Source of the DNA: SG8-41 sp035456985
Lineage (GTDB): Bacteria > Pseudomonadota > Gammaproteobacteria > Burkholderiales > SG8-41
DNA length: 64,000 bases
NCBI GenBank assembly: GCA_035456985.1
Contig: DATICE010000162.1
Coordinates: 62,001 to 126,000 of the forward strand
Direction of reading: 5' to 3'
Positions within the stretch are counted from its first letter, which is position 1. Each line of letters starts with the position of its first letter. The notes below the pieces were generated by a model that saw nothing but the letters and a program-made list of their open reading frames with translations, was not told the origin of the DNA and did no database searches. Both the position numbers and the translations under genes were made by a program. Below, in pieces: positions 33,497 to 43,047 of this stretch.

Positions 33497-33988
33497 TTAC
33501 CCATTATCCGTTTCGCGAAGCCTGATCATGCCTGAGGCGTCCACATTGCGCACGAGATCGGCGATGCGCCCGCGTCCAGGCACCACTGCGTCAGGCGCGA
33601 TCTCCGCGAGCGGCACCAGCACAAAGGCGCGGTCGAGCATGCGCGGATGGGGAACGTCCAGCGCGGGCTCGCGCACGGTCAGCCCGCCGTAGAGCAGGAG
33701 GTCGAGGTCGAGCGTGCGCGGCCCATTGGGCACATCGCGCACCCGGCAGTGGGCCCGCTCGATCGCGAGGAGATGCTCGAGCAGCTCGCGCGCCGCAAGC
33801 CGCGTCTCGATTTCCGCCACTGCGTTGACGAAATCCGGCTGGTCGAGGACTCCAGTGGGCGGGTTGCGATAAAGCGACGAGCGCCCCACGAGCCGGGTCC
33901 CGGGCAGGGCCGCGAGCGCCTGCAGCGCGCGGCGGATCTGGGCCGGGGGGTCGTCGAGGTTGCTCCCAAGAGCGACAAAAGCAGTCAC
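33497..33988 (-). CDS. folK: 2-amino-4-hydroxy-6-hydroxymethyldihydropteridine pyrophosphokinase
   Basis: A 163-residue HPPK: VTAFVALGSNLDDP at the start, SSLYRNPPTGVLDQPDFVNAV, and the metal/pterin signature GPRTLDLDLLLYG. It transfers pyrophosphate from ATP to the folate pterin precursor. The GTG at 33986-33988 is chosen from the family N-terminus; an ATG at 34018 is possible but adds residues encoded by a repeat-like tract. Confidence 0.93.
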   Translation of the reverse strand: MTAFVALGSNLDDPPAQIRRALQALAALPGTRLVGRSSLYRNPPTGVLDQPDFVNAVAEIETRLAARELLEHLLAIERAHCRVRDVPNGPRTLDLDLLLYGGLTVREPALDVPHPRMLDRAFVLVPLAEIAPDAVVPGRGRIADLVRNVDASGMIRLRETDNG

Positions 33989-34016
33989 GACTGACGGCTG
34001 ACGGCTGACAGGCGTC
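33986..34016 (-). repeat. CTGACGG-type repeat tract between pcnB and folK
   Basis: Three tandem near copies of CAGCCGT (complement of ACGGCTG) lie just before the folK start. It is a relative of the intergenic tracts seen elsewhere, although here it is 20 nt beyond the pcnB stop rather than on it. Confidence 0.35.
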
Positions 34017-34035
34017 ATCCTTCCGCCTTCTGCCT

Positions 34036-35406
34036 TCACAGTCCGGCGCCCGGCGGCACACCGCCGTGTCCCGGGGCGCCGCCTGTGCCGCGCGGCCCGC
34101 GCCGCCGTCTGCGGCGGCGCTTGCGCGGCCCGGCCTCCCCGGTCAGCATCTGGGCGCGCTCGGACTCACCCGCGCGCTGGAAGCGCTCCCACCATTCGCC
34201 AAGCGCAGGCTCGACCTCGCCGCTTTCGCAGCGCAGGCGCAGGAAATCATAACCGGCCCGGAAGCGCGGGTGCTCGAGCAGACGGTACGGGCGCTTGCCG
34301 GCGCGCTGGTGGAAACGCGGCTGCATCGCCCAGATCTCCCGCATGTCGGCGCCATGACGGTGCGGTATCGCGAGCTTCCCGGCCTGGGCCCGCATGACGT
34401 GATCCATCGCCTGGTAGAGGGCGGGGATCGGCGGCCCGCCCTTCTCCTCCAGTACCTTCCATTCGGCGAGAACCTCGGGCCACAGCAGCGCCGCGAACAG
34501 GAATCCCGGCGACACCGGCTTGTCCACCCTCACCCGCTCGTCCGTGCCTTGGAGCGCGGCGATGACGAAGCGCTCGCCCGCCGCCCTGCCCATGGCGGCG
34601 TCGAGCAGCGGCAGCACGCCGTGGTGCAGCCCTTCCCTGCGCAGCTGCGCGACGCCCTCCGCGGCATGTCCGGACATCAGCAGCTTCAGCATCTCATCGA
34701 GCAGGCGCGAAGGTGGCACGTGCGCAAGCAGCCCGGCGAGCCGGCGGATCGGCCGGCGCGTCGCCGCGTCGATTTCGAGCCCGCGGCTCGCCGCGAGCCG
34801 CACCGCGCGCAGCATTCGGATGGGGTCCTCCCGGTAGCGCTTCTCCGGGTCGCCGATCATGCGCAGCCGTCGCTTGAGGAGGTCGGGAACGCCGCCGTGG
34901 TAATCCCAGATCTCCTGGGAGGACGGGTCTAAGAACAGCGCGTTGATGGTGAAATCGCGGCGCGTCGCGTCCTGCTCCTGGGTGCCGAACACGTTGTCGC
35001 GCAAAATTCTTCCGTGCTCGTCCGCGACGCGCTCTCCCTCTTCCTCCACCGGGTTCGAGCCGCGGAACGTGGAGACTTCCACCAACTCCGGCCCGCACAT
35101 CACGTGCACCAGGCGGAAGCGCCGCCCGATCACCCGCGAGCGCCGGAACAGCCCGCGCACTTCCTCGGGCGTGGCGTCGGTCGCGATGTCGAAATCCTTG
35201 GGCCTGCGGCCGAGCAGCAGATCGCGCACCGCGCCGCCAACGACGAAGGCTGCGAAGCCATGGCGCTGCAGCGTCTGCGTCGTGCGCAGCGCGCAAGAGC
35301 TGATCGCATCACGGCCGACGCCATGCGCGCCGTGCGCGATGATCTTGGGCTGCGACGACCCGAACAGCTGACCGGAGAAGACCTTGCCGAGGAAACGCCT
35401 GATCAC
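34036..35406 (-). CDS. pcnB: Poly(A) polymerase I
   Basis: A 456-residue class II nucleotidyltransferase. The N-terminal head has FVVGGAVRDLLLGRRPKDFDIATDA with the DFD metal site, followed by DYHGGVPDLLKRRLRMIGDP and RAVRLAASRG. The Arg-rich C-terminus (KRRRRRRRGP) supports RNA binding and favours PcnB over a CCA-adding enzyme. It polyadenylates RNAs to promote decay. The start codon is GTG. Confidence 0.93.
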   Translation of the reverse strand: MIRRFLGKVFSGQLFGSSQPKIIAHGAHGVGRDAISSCALRTTQTLQRHGFAAFVVGGAVRDLLLGRRPKDFDIATDATPEEVRGLFRRSRVIGRRFRLVHVMCGPELVEVSTFRGSNPVEEEGERVADEHGRILRDNVFGTQEQDATRRDFTINALFLDPSSQEIWDYHGGVPDLLKRRLRMIGDPEKRYREDPIRMLRAVRLAASRGLEIDAATRRPIRRLAGLLAHVPPSRLLDEMLKLLMSGHAAEGVAQLRREGLHHGVLPLLDAAMGRAAGERFVIAALQGTDERVRVDKPVSPGFLFAALLWPEVLAEWKVLEEKGGPPIPALYQAMDHVMRAQAGKLAIPHRHGADMREIWAMQPRFHQRAGKRPYRLLEHPRFRAGYDFLRLRCESGEVEPALGEWWERFQRAGESERAQMLTGEAGPRKRRRRRRRGPRGTGGAPGHGGVPPGAGL

Positions 35407-35413
35407 GGGATCC

Positions 35414-36076
35414 TTACTCGAGCGTGATGATCGGCCAGCCGCCGCGCTCGGCGCGCGACCGCAGCGCCGCGTCCGGGTCCACCGCGACCGGGTGGCTCAC
35501 GCGCTCGAGGAGCGGCAGATCGTTATGGGAGTCGCTGTAGAACCACGATTCGGAAAAGTCGGCGAGCGCGCCGCCCCGCTCCGCGAGCCACGCTTCGAGC
35601 CGCGTGACCTTGCCCTCGCGGAAGCACGGCGTCCCGCTCACCCTGCCCGTGAATTCCCCGTTCCGCTCTTCGGGATCGGTCGCGATCAGCTCCGCAATGC
35701 CGAACTCGAGCGCGATTGGCGCAGTGACGAAGCTGTTGGTGGCCGTGATCATCACGCGCAGGTCGCCGCGGTGGCGCTCGACGAGGGCGCGCGCCTTGTC
35801 CCGGATCAGGGGGCGGATCTTCAACTCCATGAACTCGCGATGCCAGTCCGCGAGCTGCGACCGGGGGTGGCGCGACAGCGGCATCAACTGGAAATTGAGG
35901 AAACTGTGGATGTCCAGGGTGCCGGCCTGGTAATCCCGGAGAAAGTTCAGGTTGTGGGCCTCGTAGACCTCGCGGTCGACCACGCCCTGCTCGATCAAAA
36001 ACTGCGCCCACTCGAAATCGCTATCACCCGCGAGCAGCGTATTGTCTAGATCGAACAGGACCAGCCGCTGGTTCAA
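35414..36076 (-). CDS. HAD-IB family phosphatase (SerB-like)
   Basis: A 220-residue HAD hydrolase: motif I LVLFDLDNTLLAGDSD, motif II ITATNSF, then a Lys-containing motif III region and motif IV FYSDSHNDLPLL. The PSP/HAD-IB cap suggests a phosphoserine-phosphatase-like or phospholipid/polyol phosphatase. It starts at TTG (36074-36076) overlapping the hda TGA. It belongs to the conserved pcnB-HAD-hda run. Confidence 0.88.
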   Translation of the reverse strand: MNQRLVLFDLDNTLLAGDSDFEWAQFLIEQGVVDREVYEAHNLNFLRDYQAGTLDIHSFLNFQLMPLSRHPRSQLADWHREFMELKIRPLIRDKARALVERHRGDLRVMITATNSFVTAPIALEFGIAELIATDPEERNGEFTGRVSGTPCFREGKVTRLEAWLAERGGALADFSESWFYSDSHNDLPLLERVSHPVAVDPDAALRSRAERGGWPIITLE

Positions 36077-36801
36077 TCGCGCGCCCCCGCCGCCGCATCT
36101 CCCGTCCTCGACCCCGCATCCTGCCGGCCGGCGGCGTGCAGCAGCTCCCGCGCCAGCGGGACGGTGACCGGACGGCGGGTCTCGAGCGAGTAGCGATCGA
36201 GTGCGTCGAGCGTGGCGAGCAGCGTGGGCAGGTCGCGCCGCGCCCGTGTCAGCAAGTAATCGGACACCTCGGGTGCAAGCTGGAAGCCGCGGCTCGCGGC
36301 GCGGTCCGCGAGCGCTTGCGCCTTGTTCTCGTCGGTGAGCGCGTGGACCTGGTAGACGAGGCCCCAGGCGAGGCGGGTCGTCAGATCCTCGCGCAGTTTC
36401 AGCTGCGCCGGCGGCTCGCCGGCGCTCGCGAGCACTACGCCGCCATGTTCGCGGAGCGCGTTGTAGAGGTCGAACACCGCGACCTGTCCTTCGCTGTCGA
36501 GCCGGTCCACGTCGTCGAGCGCGACGCAGTCCATGCGCTCGAGCCCGGCTTCGATGCGGCTACCCGCGGCGCAGGCGAGGTAGCTGGCGGCTGCTCCTTC
36601 GCTCCGCAGCGCGGCGACGGTTGCCCGGAGCAGATGGCTGCGGCCGCATCCCGGCCGCCCCCAGAGGAAGAAGCAACGCTCGCGCGCGTTCCCCGCCGCA
36701 AGCCGCTTCAAATTGCCGAGCAGCTCGCCGTTCAACCCGGCGACGAAATTATCGAGCGTGGGCTGCGGCGGGATGGCGAAATCGAGCGCGAGCTGTTTCA
36801 T
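36073..36801 (-). CDS. hda: DnaA regulatory inactivator Hda
   Basis: A 242-residue DnaA-homologous AAA+ protein starting MKQLALDFAIPPQPTLDNFV, where QLALDF is a clamp-binding motif. It has FLWGRPGCGRSHLLRA as Walker A and CVALDDVDRL as Walker B. With the DnaN clamp, Hda promotes ATP hydrolysis by DnaA to limit initiation. It lies divergent from purM across 75 bp, an arrangement common in proteobacteria. Confidence 0.92.
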   Translation of the reverse strand: MKQLALDFAIPPQPTLDNFVAGLNGELLGNLKRLAAGNARERCFFLWGRPGCGRSHLLRATVAALRSEGAAASYLACAAGSRIEAGLERMDCVALDDVDRLDSEGQVAVFDLYNALREHGGVVLASAGEPPAQLKLREDLTTRLAWGLVYQVHALTDENKAQALADRAASRGFQLAPEVSDYLLTRARRDLPTLLATLDALDRYSLETRRPVTVPLARELLHAAGRQDAGSRTGDAAAGARD

Positions 36802-36876
36802 TACGGTAAAATTCGAGGCGCCTATCTTAGCCCAAAATCCGGCCATTCCCGACACGCTCCCACTCGAGAACGTGGT

Positions 36877-37920
36877 TTGAAGAAGCCCGCCGCCCCCCTC
36901 ACCTACCGCGACGCCGGCGTGGACATCGACGCCGGGGACCGTTTGGTCGAGAACATCAAGCCGTTCGCGAAGAAGACCCTGCGCAAGGGCGTGCTCGCCG
37001 GAATCGGCGGATTCGGCGCGTTGTTCGAAATCGCCCGGAGCCGCTATCGCGAGCCGGTGCTGGTCGCGGGTACCGACGGGGTCGGCACCAAGCTGAAGCT
37101 CGCATTCGAGCTGAACCGCCACGCCTCCATCGGCATCGATCTCGTGGCGATGAGCGTCAACGACATTCTGACCCTCGGGGCGGAGCCGCTGTTCTTCCTC
37201 GACTACTACGCGTGCGGCCGGCTTGACGTCGCGACCGCGACCGAGGTTGTCAAGGGCATCGCCGCAGGCTGCAGACAGGCCGGCTGCGCGCTGATCGGCG
37301 GCGAGACCGCGGAAATGCCCGGCATGTACACCCCCGGCGAGTACGACCTGGCGGGATTCGCGGTAGGCATCGTCGAGAAGCGCCGCATTATCGACGGCTC
37401 CGGCATTGCCGAGGGGGACGTCGTGCTCGGGCTGGCCTCGAGCGGCGCGCATTCCAACGGCTACTCGCTGATCCGCAAGATCGTCGCGGTCAAGGGCGTG
37501 GACCTGTCGGCGCCATTCGATGGTCGTGCGTTGAGCGATGTGATGCTCGAACCCACCCGGATTTACGTGAAATCGGTCCTGAAATTGATCAAGGGCGGCG
37601 CCGTGAAGGGCCTCGCTCACATCACCGGCGGCGGCATCGTCGAGAACGTTCCGCGCATGCTGCCCGCGCGGCTGGCGGCGCGCATCGAGCGCGCGGCGTG
37701 GCGGCTGCCGCCGCTGTTCCAGTGGCTGAAGGAGGAAGGCGCCATCGACGATACCGAGCTCTACCGCGTGTTCAATTGCGGCATCGGCATGGCGGTGGTC
37801 GTCGCGCCCGCGCACGCCGCAAGGGCGCTGAGGACCCTCAAGGCCGCGGGCGAGACCGCGTGGCGCATTGGCCGCATCGTCAGGCGGGCCCGGAACGAAC
37901 CGCAAGTCGATATCGTCTGA
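36877..37920 (+). CDS. purM: Phosphoribosylformylglycinamidine cyclo-ligase
   Basis: A 347-residue AIR synthetase with GTDGVGTKLKLAFE, MSVNDILTLGAEPLFFLDYYACG, GGETAEMPGMY and SSGAHSNGYSLIRK. It catalyses the fifth step of purine synthesis. The TTG start at 36877 gives the normal length. It is followed 2 nt later by purN. Confidence 0.96.
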   Translation: MKKPAAPLTYRDAGVDIDAGDRLVENIKPFAKKTLRKGVLAGIGGFGALFEIARSRYREPVLVAGTDGVGTKLKLAFELNRHASIGIDLVAMSVNDILTLGAEPLFFLDYYACGRLDVATATEVVKGIAAGCRQAGCALIGGETAEMPGMYTPGEYDLAGFAVGIVEKRRIIDGSGIAEGDVVLGLASSGAHSNGYSLIRKIVAVKGVDLSAPFDGRALSDVMLEPTRIYVKSVLKLIKGGAVKGLAHITGGGIVENVPRMLPARLAARIERAAWRLPPLFQWLKEEGAIDDTELYRVFNCGIGMAVVVAPAHAARALRTLKAAGETAWRIGRIVRRARNEPQVDIV

Positions 37921-37922
37921 TC

Positions 37923-38579
37923 ATGTCCGTGGCTGAAAAGACGCTGGTCATCCTGATCTCCGGGCGCGGCAGCAACATGGAAGCAGTGCTCGATGCGCGG
38001 CTGCCGGCGCGCGTCGCCGCCGTCGTCAGCAACAGCCCGCAGGCGCGCGGCCTCGGCGTTGCCGCCCGGCGCGGCATCGCGACCGCAGTGGTCGATCACC
38101 GCGCGTTTCCCGACCGCGCCGCGTTCGAGGCGGCGCTCGCTGCCGAGATCGACCGCCACCGGCCGGACCTCGTCGTGCTGGCGGGTTTCATGCGCATCCT
38201 CACGCCACCTTTTATCGAGCGCTACGAAGGCCGGATCATGAACATCCATCCCTCGCTGCTGCCCGCATTCCCGGGACTGGATACGCACCGGCGGGCGCTT
38301 GAAGCGGGCGTGCGCATTCACGGCTGCACGGTGCACTTCGTCACCCACGCCCTCGACAGCGGGCCGATCGTCGTGCAGGCCGCCGTGCCGGTGGAAGCCG
38401 GCGACTCGGAGGAGCGGCTCGCCGCCCGCGTGCTCGCGCAGGAGCACCGCATTTATCCGCAGGCGATACGTTGGTTCTGCGAGGGGCGGCTGAGCGTCGG
38501 CCGCGACGGTGCCGTCGCAGTGGACGCGGCGGGCACGGCGGTCGGAACATTGACTGCACCGCCGCTCGAAGCGAGTTGA
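37923..38579 (+). CDS. purN: Phosphoribosylglycinamide formyltransferase
   Basis: A 218-residue GAR transformylase using 10-formyl-THF. The ISGRGSNMEAVL phosphate loop is near residue 10, and the catalytic set is Asn/His in IMNIHPSLLPAFPG and Asp in ALDSGPIVVQ. It is 2 nt after purM, so translation is probably coupled. Confidence 0.96.
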   Translation: MSVAEKTLVILISGRGSNMEAVLDARLPARVAAVVSNSPQARGLGVAARRGIATAVVDHRAFPDRAAFEAALAAEIDRHRPDLVVLAGFMRILTPPFIERYEGRIMNIHPSLLPAFPGLDTHRRALEAGVRIHGCTVHFVTHALDSGPIVVQAAVPVEAGDSEERLAARVLAQEHRIYPQAIRWFCEGRLSVGRDGAVAVDAAGTAVGTLTAPPLEAS

Positions 38580-38586
38580 GGCGACC

Positions 38587-39303
38587 GTGATGAGGTGCCG
38601 GACCGTATGGGCGGCAGCCTTCCTGCTCCTTGCGCTTCCCGGCGCGGCGGCCGCGCCCCCGGCGCCTAAGTCCGTATCGGCGAGCTACAACGTCTTCCGG
38701 AACGGCGGGCACGTCGCGGTCATGCGCGAGACTTTCGAGGCGAGCGGCGAGAGCTACCGTATCGTGAGCGAAACCCACGCCGTTGGGCTGCTCGCGCTGT
38801 TCGCGCCGCATCCCTTGCGGGTGACGAGCAGCGGACGGCTGACTGGCGCCGGGCTCGCGCCGCAGCACTACGAATATAAACGGGGTGAGGATGATCCGCG
38901 GCGGATACGCGCCGAATTCGACTGGGAGGGAGCGCAGCTCAAGGTCTGGCGCAGCGGCAGGACCGAGACGCTGCCGTTGCCGCCCGGGACTCAGGATCAG
39001 CTATCGATCATGTATCAGTTCATGTATCTCGCGCCCGACCAGCCGCAACTCCTGCAGCTTTCGAGGACCACCGGCCGCAGGCTGGAGCAACACCGGTACA
39101 GCGTCCGCACCGGAGTCGAGATCAAGACCGCGCTCGGGCCCATGACCACCGTGCATCTCGTGCGCCAGCACGAGCCCAAGGAGAGCGGCATCGAAATCTG
39201 GCTCGCGCCGCAGCAACGCTACCTGCCGGTCCGGCTGCTGGTCCGGGAAGACGACGGCTCGCGCTTCGAGCAGGTCATCACGAAGCTCGAGATCAAGCCA
39301 TGA
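38587..39303 (+). CDS. DUF3108 domain protein (exported)
   Basis: A 238-residue protein with a signal peptide (TVWAAAFLLLALPGAAAA) and a DUF3108 domain (YNVFRNGGHVAVMRETFE ... VRLLVREDDGS). Members are periplasmic beta-rich proteins of unknown role. Its TGA overlaps the ATG of a second DUF3108 gene (ATGA), so the pair is made together. Confidence 0.85.
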   Translation: MMRCRTVWAAAFLLLALPGAAAAPPAPKSVSASYNVFRNGGHVAVMRETFEASGESYRIVSETHAVGLLALFAPHPLRVTSSGRLTGAGLAPQHYEYKRGEDDPRRIRAEFDWEGAQLKVWRSGRTETLPLPPGTQDQLSIMYQFMYLAPDQPQLLQLSRTTGRRLEQHRYSVRTGVEIKTALGPMTTVHLVRQHEPKESGIEIWLAPQQRYLPVRLLVREDDGSRFEQVITKLEIKP

Positions 39304-40325
39304 CGACGCGCACGCGCCTCGTCGTCGCCGCCCTGCTCTCTTTCGCCCTTCACGCGATGGTGATTTCAGGCGAGTGGCTGCCGATTCCGCTTGCGCCGGG
39401 GACGCCGCGGCCGCTCGAGGCGCGACTCGCGTACCTGCCGGAACTCAAGCCGGCGGCTCCCAAGCCGAGGATCAGGGCGCCCCGGCGCATCGCGCCGGTT
39501 CCGGCTCCGGAAGTGGCGGCGATCGCGGTCCCGAGCCCGTTTGTCCTGCCGAACGCCCTGGACGACGAGGACATGGCGGGGGCCCTGCCCGAGGAACCCG
39601 TCGAGCCGGAGCCGCCGCAGCGGCTCGCGCTCGCCGCGCCGACGATCGTTGACGCCGCAACCGCCCACGGTCTGCCGCGCAGAGGCCGGATTTCCTACAC
39701 ATTGTTCTACGGCGAAGAGCGGCTCTCCGTCGGCAACGTGGTGCAGTCGTGGGAAGCGGGGGCGGATTCCTATCTGTTGGCAAGCGCAGCCGAGTCGACG
39801 GGACTCGTGGAGCTTCTCTGGCCGCAGCGCCTGCGCTACGTGAGCCGCGGGAAAGTGACGCAGCACGGCATGCAACCCGAGTCGTTTACGGCAAGCCGCA
39901 CGCGCCGCGGAAGGAACGAAGTGGCGGAAGCGCGTTTCGACTGGGCGGCCGGAAGTCTCAGCTACGGCCACACGGAAAACCGGAGAAGCGCACCGCTTCC
40001 CGCCGGCGCGCAGGACATCGTGAGCTTCATCTTCCAGATGGTCCTGGCGCCGCCCGCTCCCGGACGCTACCGGGTGCCGATCACCACCGGCACGCGCTTC
40101 GACATTTATGACGTCGAGGTTTCCGCCGAGGAGCGGATCGAGACCCCGCTCGGCGCGTTGCGGGCGCTGCCGGTCCGGCAACTGCCGCGCTCCGGGGAAG
40201 CGACCATCGAGATATGGCTCGCCGCCGACTACCGCTACCTTCCCGTGCGGATCCGTCACTACGACCGCAGGGGCAATTTCACCGGCGAGCAGATGGTGAA
40301 CGAGATCCGCGTCAGCGAAGAGTAA
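39300..40325 (+). CDS. DUF3108 domain protein with N-terminal anchor and proline-rich linker
   Basis: A 341-residue paralogue of the preceding gene. A hydrophobic segment near residues 8-22 (ALLSFALHAMVIS) is followed by a Pro/Arg/Glu-rich spacer (about 25-105) similar to TonB linkers, then the DUF3108 domain (about 120-340). The spacer could span the periplasm. It shares the tandem with the shorter DUF3108 gene and is followed directly by the RNA methyltransferase gene. Confidence 0.85.
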   Translation: MTTRTRLVVAALLSFALHAMVISGEWLPIPLAPGTPRPLEARLAYLPELKPAAPKPRIRAPRRIAPVPAPEVAAIAVPSPFVLPNALDDEDMAGALPEEPVEPEPPQRLALAAPTIVDAATAHGLPRRGRISYTLFYGEERLSVGNVVQSWEAGADSYLLASAAESTGLVELLWPQRLRYVSRGKVTQHGMQPESFTASRTRRGRNEVAEARFDWAAGSLSYGHTENRRSAPLPAGAQDIVSFIFQMVLAPPAPGRYRVPITTGTRFDIYDVEVSAEERIETPLGALRALPVRQLPRSGEATIEIWLAADYRYLPVRIRHYDRRGNFTGEQMVNEIRVSEE

Positions 40326-41618
40326 ATGGCCATCACCCGCGCCCAGCTCGAGGCGGCGACCGAAGCCCTCGGGCTCGCGCTCAAGTTCGACCGCCCCGCC
40401 GATGCGATGCTCCACGATTTCTTCCGGGCCCGCCACGCCCTCGGCAGCCACGACCGGGCATTCATCGCCGAAGCGGTCTACGGCGTGCTGCGCCGCAAGC
40501 GTACTGTGGACCACCTCGCTCCGGGCGGCTCTCCGCGGGGCATGCTGCTTGCCTACCTGGCGCGCGTGCGGGGCATCAGCATCCGGGAACTCTCGGACCT
40601 ATTGAAGCAGGACGAATCATCGTGGCTCTCGGGGATCAAAGCGCAACCGCTCGACGACCTGCCCCTCGCGCTGCGCGCCGAGTTGCCGGACTGGATCCTC
40701 GAGCGGCTCCGCTCCCGTTTTTCCGAACCCGAAATCGCCGCGCTGGCCAGGGGATTGAACGAACCCGCCCCGCTCGATCTCCGCGTCAACACGCTGCTCA
40801 CCGGTCGCGAGGAAGTACAGCAGGCGCTCGCCGTCGACGCCGTCGTTAGCGAGCCGACGCCGTATTCGCCGGTCGGCCTGCGCGTCAAGGGCAGGCCCGC
40901 GATCAATCGCCACCCGCTGTTCCTGACGGGCGCCATCGAGGCGCAGGATGAAGGCAGCCAGCTGCTCGGCTTTCTTCTTGCGCCACGGCGCCACGATCTC
41001 GTAGTGGATTTCTGCGCCGGCTCCGGGGGCAAGACCCTCATGCTGGGCGCGCTGATGCACTCCCACGGCCGCATCTATGCCTTTGACGTCTCGGTGGTGC
41101 GGTTGAGCCGCCTGAAACCCCGGCTCAAGCGTTCCGGGCTCTCCAACGTGTACGCGCAGCCGATCCGCAGCGAAAATGACATCCGCGTAAAGCGCCTCGC
41201 CGGCAAGATCGACCGGGTGCTGGTGGACGCCCCATGCACCGGGCTCGGAACGTTGCGCCGCAATCCCGACCTCAAATGGCGCCAGTCGCCGCAATCGGTC
41301 GAGGAGCTGAAGCTCAAGCAGGCCGCGATCCTGCGCGCGGCGGCGAATCTCGTGAAGCCGGGCGGGCTGCTGGTTTACGCGACCTGCAGCCTGCTCGCGG
41401 AGGAAAACGAGGACATCGTCTCCGCATTCCTCGCAGAACGCGGCGGCTTCCGGACGCTGCACTGCCGGGAGCTGCTCGAGCAGCAGGGAATCACCCTCGA
41501 AACGGGCGAATTTCTCCGATTGTTTCCGCACGTGCACGGCACCGATGGCTTTTTTGCTGCTGCACTGCAACGAATTGATGGAACCGGTGGCCCGCGGACC
41601 GGTCTTAATAGTCCCTAG
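40326..41618 (+). CDS. RsmB/NOP family class I SAM-dependent RNA methyltransferase
   Basis: A 430-residue RNA (m5C) methyltransferase: N-terminal NusB-like helices, SAM site DFCAGSGGKTLMLGAL, and the two catalytic-cysteine motifs DAPCTGLGTLRRNPDLKWR and YATCSLLAEEN. It resembles RsmB-like paralogues that modify rRNA or tRNA. The ATG directly follows the upstream stop, without a spacer. Confidence 0.9.
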   Translation: MAITRAQLEAATEALGLALKFDRPADAMLHDFFRARHALGSHDRAFIAEAVYGVLRRKRTVDHLAPGGSPRGMLLAYLARVRGISIRELSDLLKQDESSWLSGIKAQPLDDLPLALRAELPDWILERLRSRFSEPEIAALARGLNEPAPLDLRVNTLLTGREEVQQALAVDAVVSEPTPYSPVGLRVKGRPAINRHPLFLTGAIEAQDEGSQLLGFLLAPRRHDLVVDFCAGSGGKTLMLGALMHSHGRIYAFDVSVVRLSRLKPRLKRSGLSNVYAQPIRSENDIRVKRLAGKIDRVLVDAPCTGLGTLRRNPDLKWRQSPQSVEELKLKQAAILRAAANLVKPGGLLVYATCSLLAEENEDIVSAFLAERGGFRTLHCRELLEQQGITLETGEFLRLFPHVHGTDGFFAAALQRIDGTGGPRTGLNSP

Positions 41619-41771
41619 TCAATTGACCCGTATCAGGATATTCCCTCCAAATCATTGTGCTACCGCGTAGGGTCGGTCCCGGCAAGTGCTCTTTTTGCTA
41701 TGCCGGGCGGTGGAATTTCTGTAGACTGCGGGCCAGCACGATAACAAAGCAGTAATTCGCTCAGGAGAGCC

Positions 41772-42935
41772 ATGTTTACAGGCGTTTTTGATCTGCCGTG
41801 GTGGGGGTATGTGCTTTACGCGCTCGTGGTTACGCATATCACGATTGCCGCGGTCACCATCTATCTGCATCGCTGCCAGGCACATCGGGCGCTCGAGCTG
41901 CACCCGGCCGTCAGCCATTTCTTCCGTTTCTGGCTGTGGCTCACCACCGGCATGGTGACGAAGGAGTGGGCCGCGATTCACCGCAAGCACCATGCAAAAG
42001 TCGAGACTGTGGACGATCCGCACAGCCCGCAGATTTACGGCATCAAGAAGGTGCTGTGGGAGGGCGCCGAGCTCTACCGCAAGGAGTCGCGCAATCGGGA
42101 AACGCTGGACCGCTACGGCGCTGGCACGCCTGATGACTGGCTCGAGCGCAACCTCTACACCCGGCGCGACAGTCTCGGTGTCACTGCCCTGTTCCTTATC
42201 AACTTTGCCCTGTTCGGTTTCATCGGAATCACCATCTGGGCAGTGCAGATGGCGTGGATTCCGTTCTTCGCCGCCGGCGTCATCAACGGCATCGGCCACT
42301 ACTGGGGCTACCGCACGTTCCAGCCGGAGGACACCAGCACCAACATCGTCCCGTGGGGCATGCTCATCGGCGGCGAGGAATTGCACAACAACCACCATGC
42401 GTACCCGACCTCGGCGCGCTTCTCGATCCAGTGGTACGAATTCGACCTCGGCTGGCAGTACATCCGGGCCCTCGCGCGACTGAAACTCGCCCAGGTCAAG
42501 AAGGTCGCGCCCGAATTGAGGCTCGATACTGCGAAGACGCGCTGCGATCTTGCGACGGTACAGTCGGTCATCACGCATCGCTACGAGGTGCTGGCCAAGT
42601 ACGCCCAATCGCTGCGCCGGACCTGCGCCGAGGAAATCCGCGTTCTCAGGACGGGCGCGGCGGGGGTGGACGTTGGCGCGATCAAGCGCATGCTCCACCG
42701 GGATGCAAAAATGATCCCGGCGAACGAGCGCGTCAAGGTGGACGATGCGCTGAGCAAGAGCAAGGTGCTTGCCACCGTCTACGCCATGCGCGAGGAACTG
42801 GCCGCGCTGTGGCAGCGCTCCAATGCCTCCAAGGAGCAGCTGGTGCGTCAGCTCGAGGACTGGTGCGAGCGCGCGGAGGCAAGCGGCATCGTCGCGCTGC
42901 AGGAATTCAGCCGCCGGCTGCGCTGCTACGCCTGA
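41772..42935 (+). CDS. Acyl-CoA/acyl-lipid fatty acid desaturase
   Basis: A 387-residue membrane di-iron desaturase with TM segments near residues 8-28, 55-75 and 135-185. The three histidine boxes are HRCQAHR, HRKHHAK and HNNHHAYP, the delta-9-desaturase arrangement. The C-terminal 130 residues form a helical cytoplasmic extension not seen in the shortest family members. It probably introduces double bonds into membrane acyl chains. A strong terminator follows. Confidence 0.92.
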   Translation: MFTGVFDLPWWGYVLYALVVTHITIAAVTIYLHRCQAHRALELHPAVSHFFRFWLWLTTGMVTKEWAAIHRKHHAKVETVDDPHSPQIYGIKKVLWEGAELYRKESRNRETLDRYGAGTPDDWLERNLYTRRDSLGVTALFLINFALFGFIGITIWAVQMAWIPFFAAGVINGIGHYWGYRTFQPEDTSTNIVPWGMLIGGEELHNNHHAYPTSARFSIQWYEFDLGWQYIRALARLKLAQVKKVAPELRLDTAKTRCDLATVQSVITHRYEVLAKYAQSLRRTCAEEIRVLRTGAAGVDVGAIKRMLHRDAKMIPANERVKVDDALSKSKVLATVYAMREELAALWQRSNASKEQLVRQLEDWCERAEASGIVALQEFSRRLRCYA

Positions 42936-42953
42936 AGGCAGATCGCAGGAATT

Positions 42954-42982
42954 AAAAAACCCGCCAAACGGCGGGTTTTTTG
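42954..42982. terminator. Bidirectional rho-independent terminator
   Basis: The hairpin CCCGCC-AAAC-GGCGGG (42960-42975) is flanked by six A on the left and six T on the right, so it can stop transcripts from both the desaturase gene and the convergent rpmB-rpmG operon. Confidence 0.9.
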
Positions 42983-43047
42983 TTTCTGGATCCCCGCCTG
43001 TGCGGGGATGACGCGGCGGCACGGGGACGTTCGCCGCCCCGCAGCGG

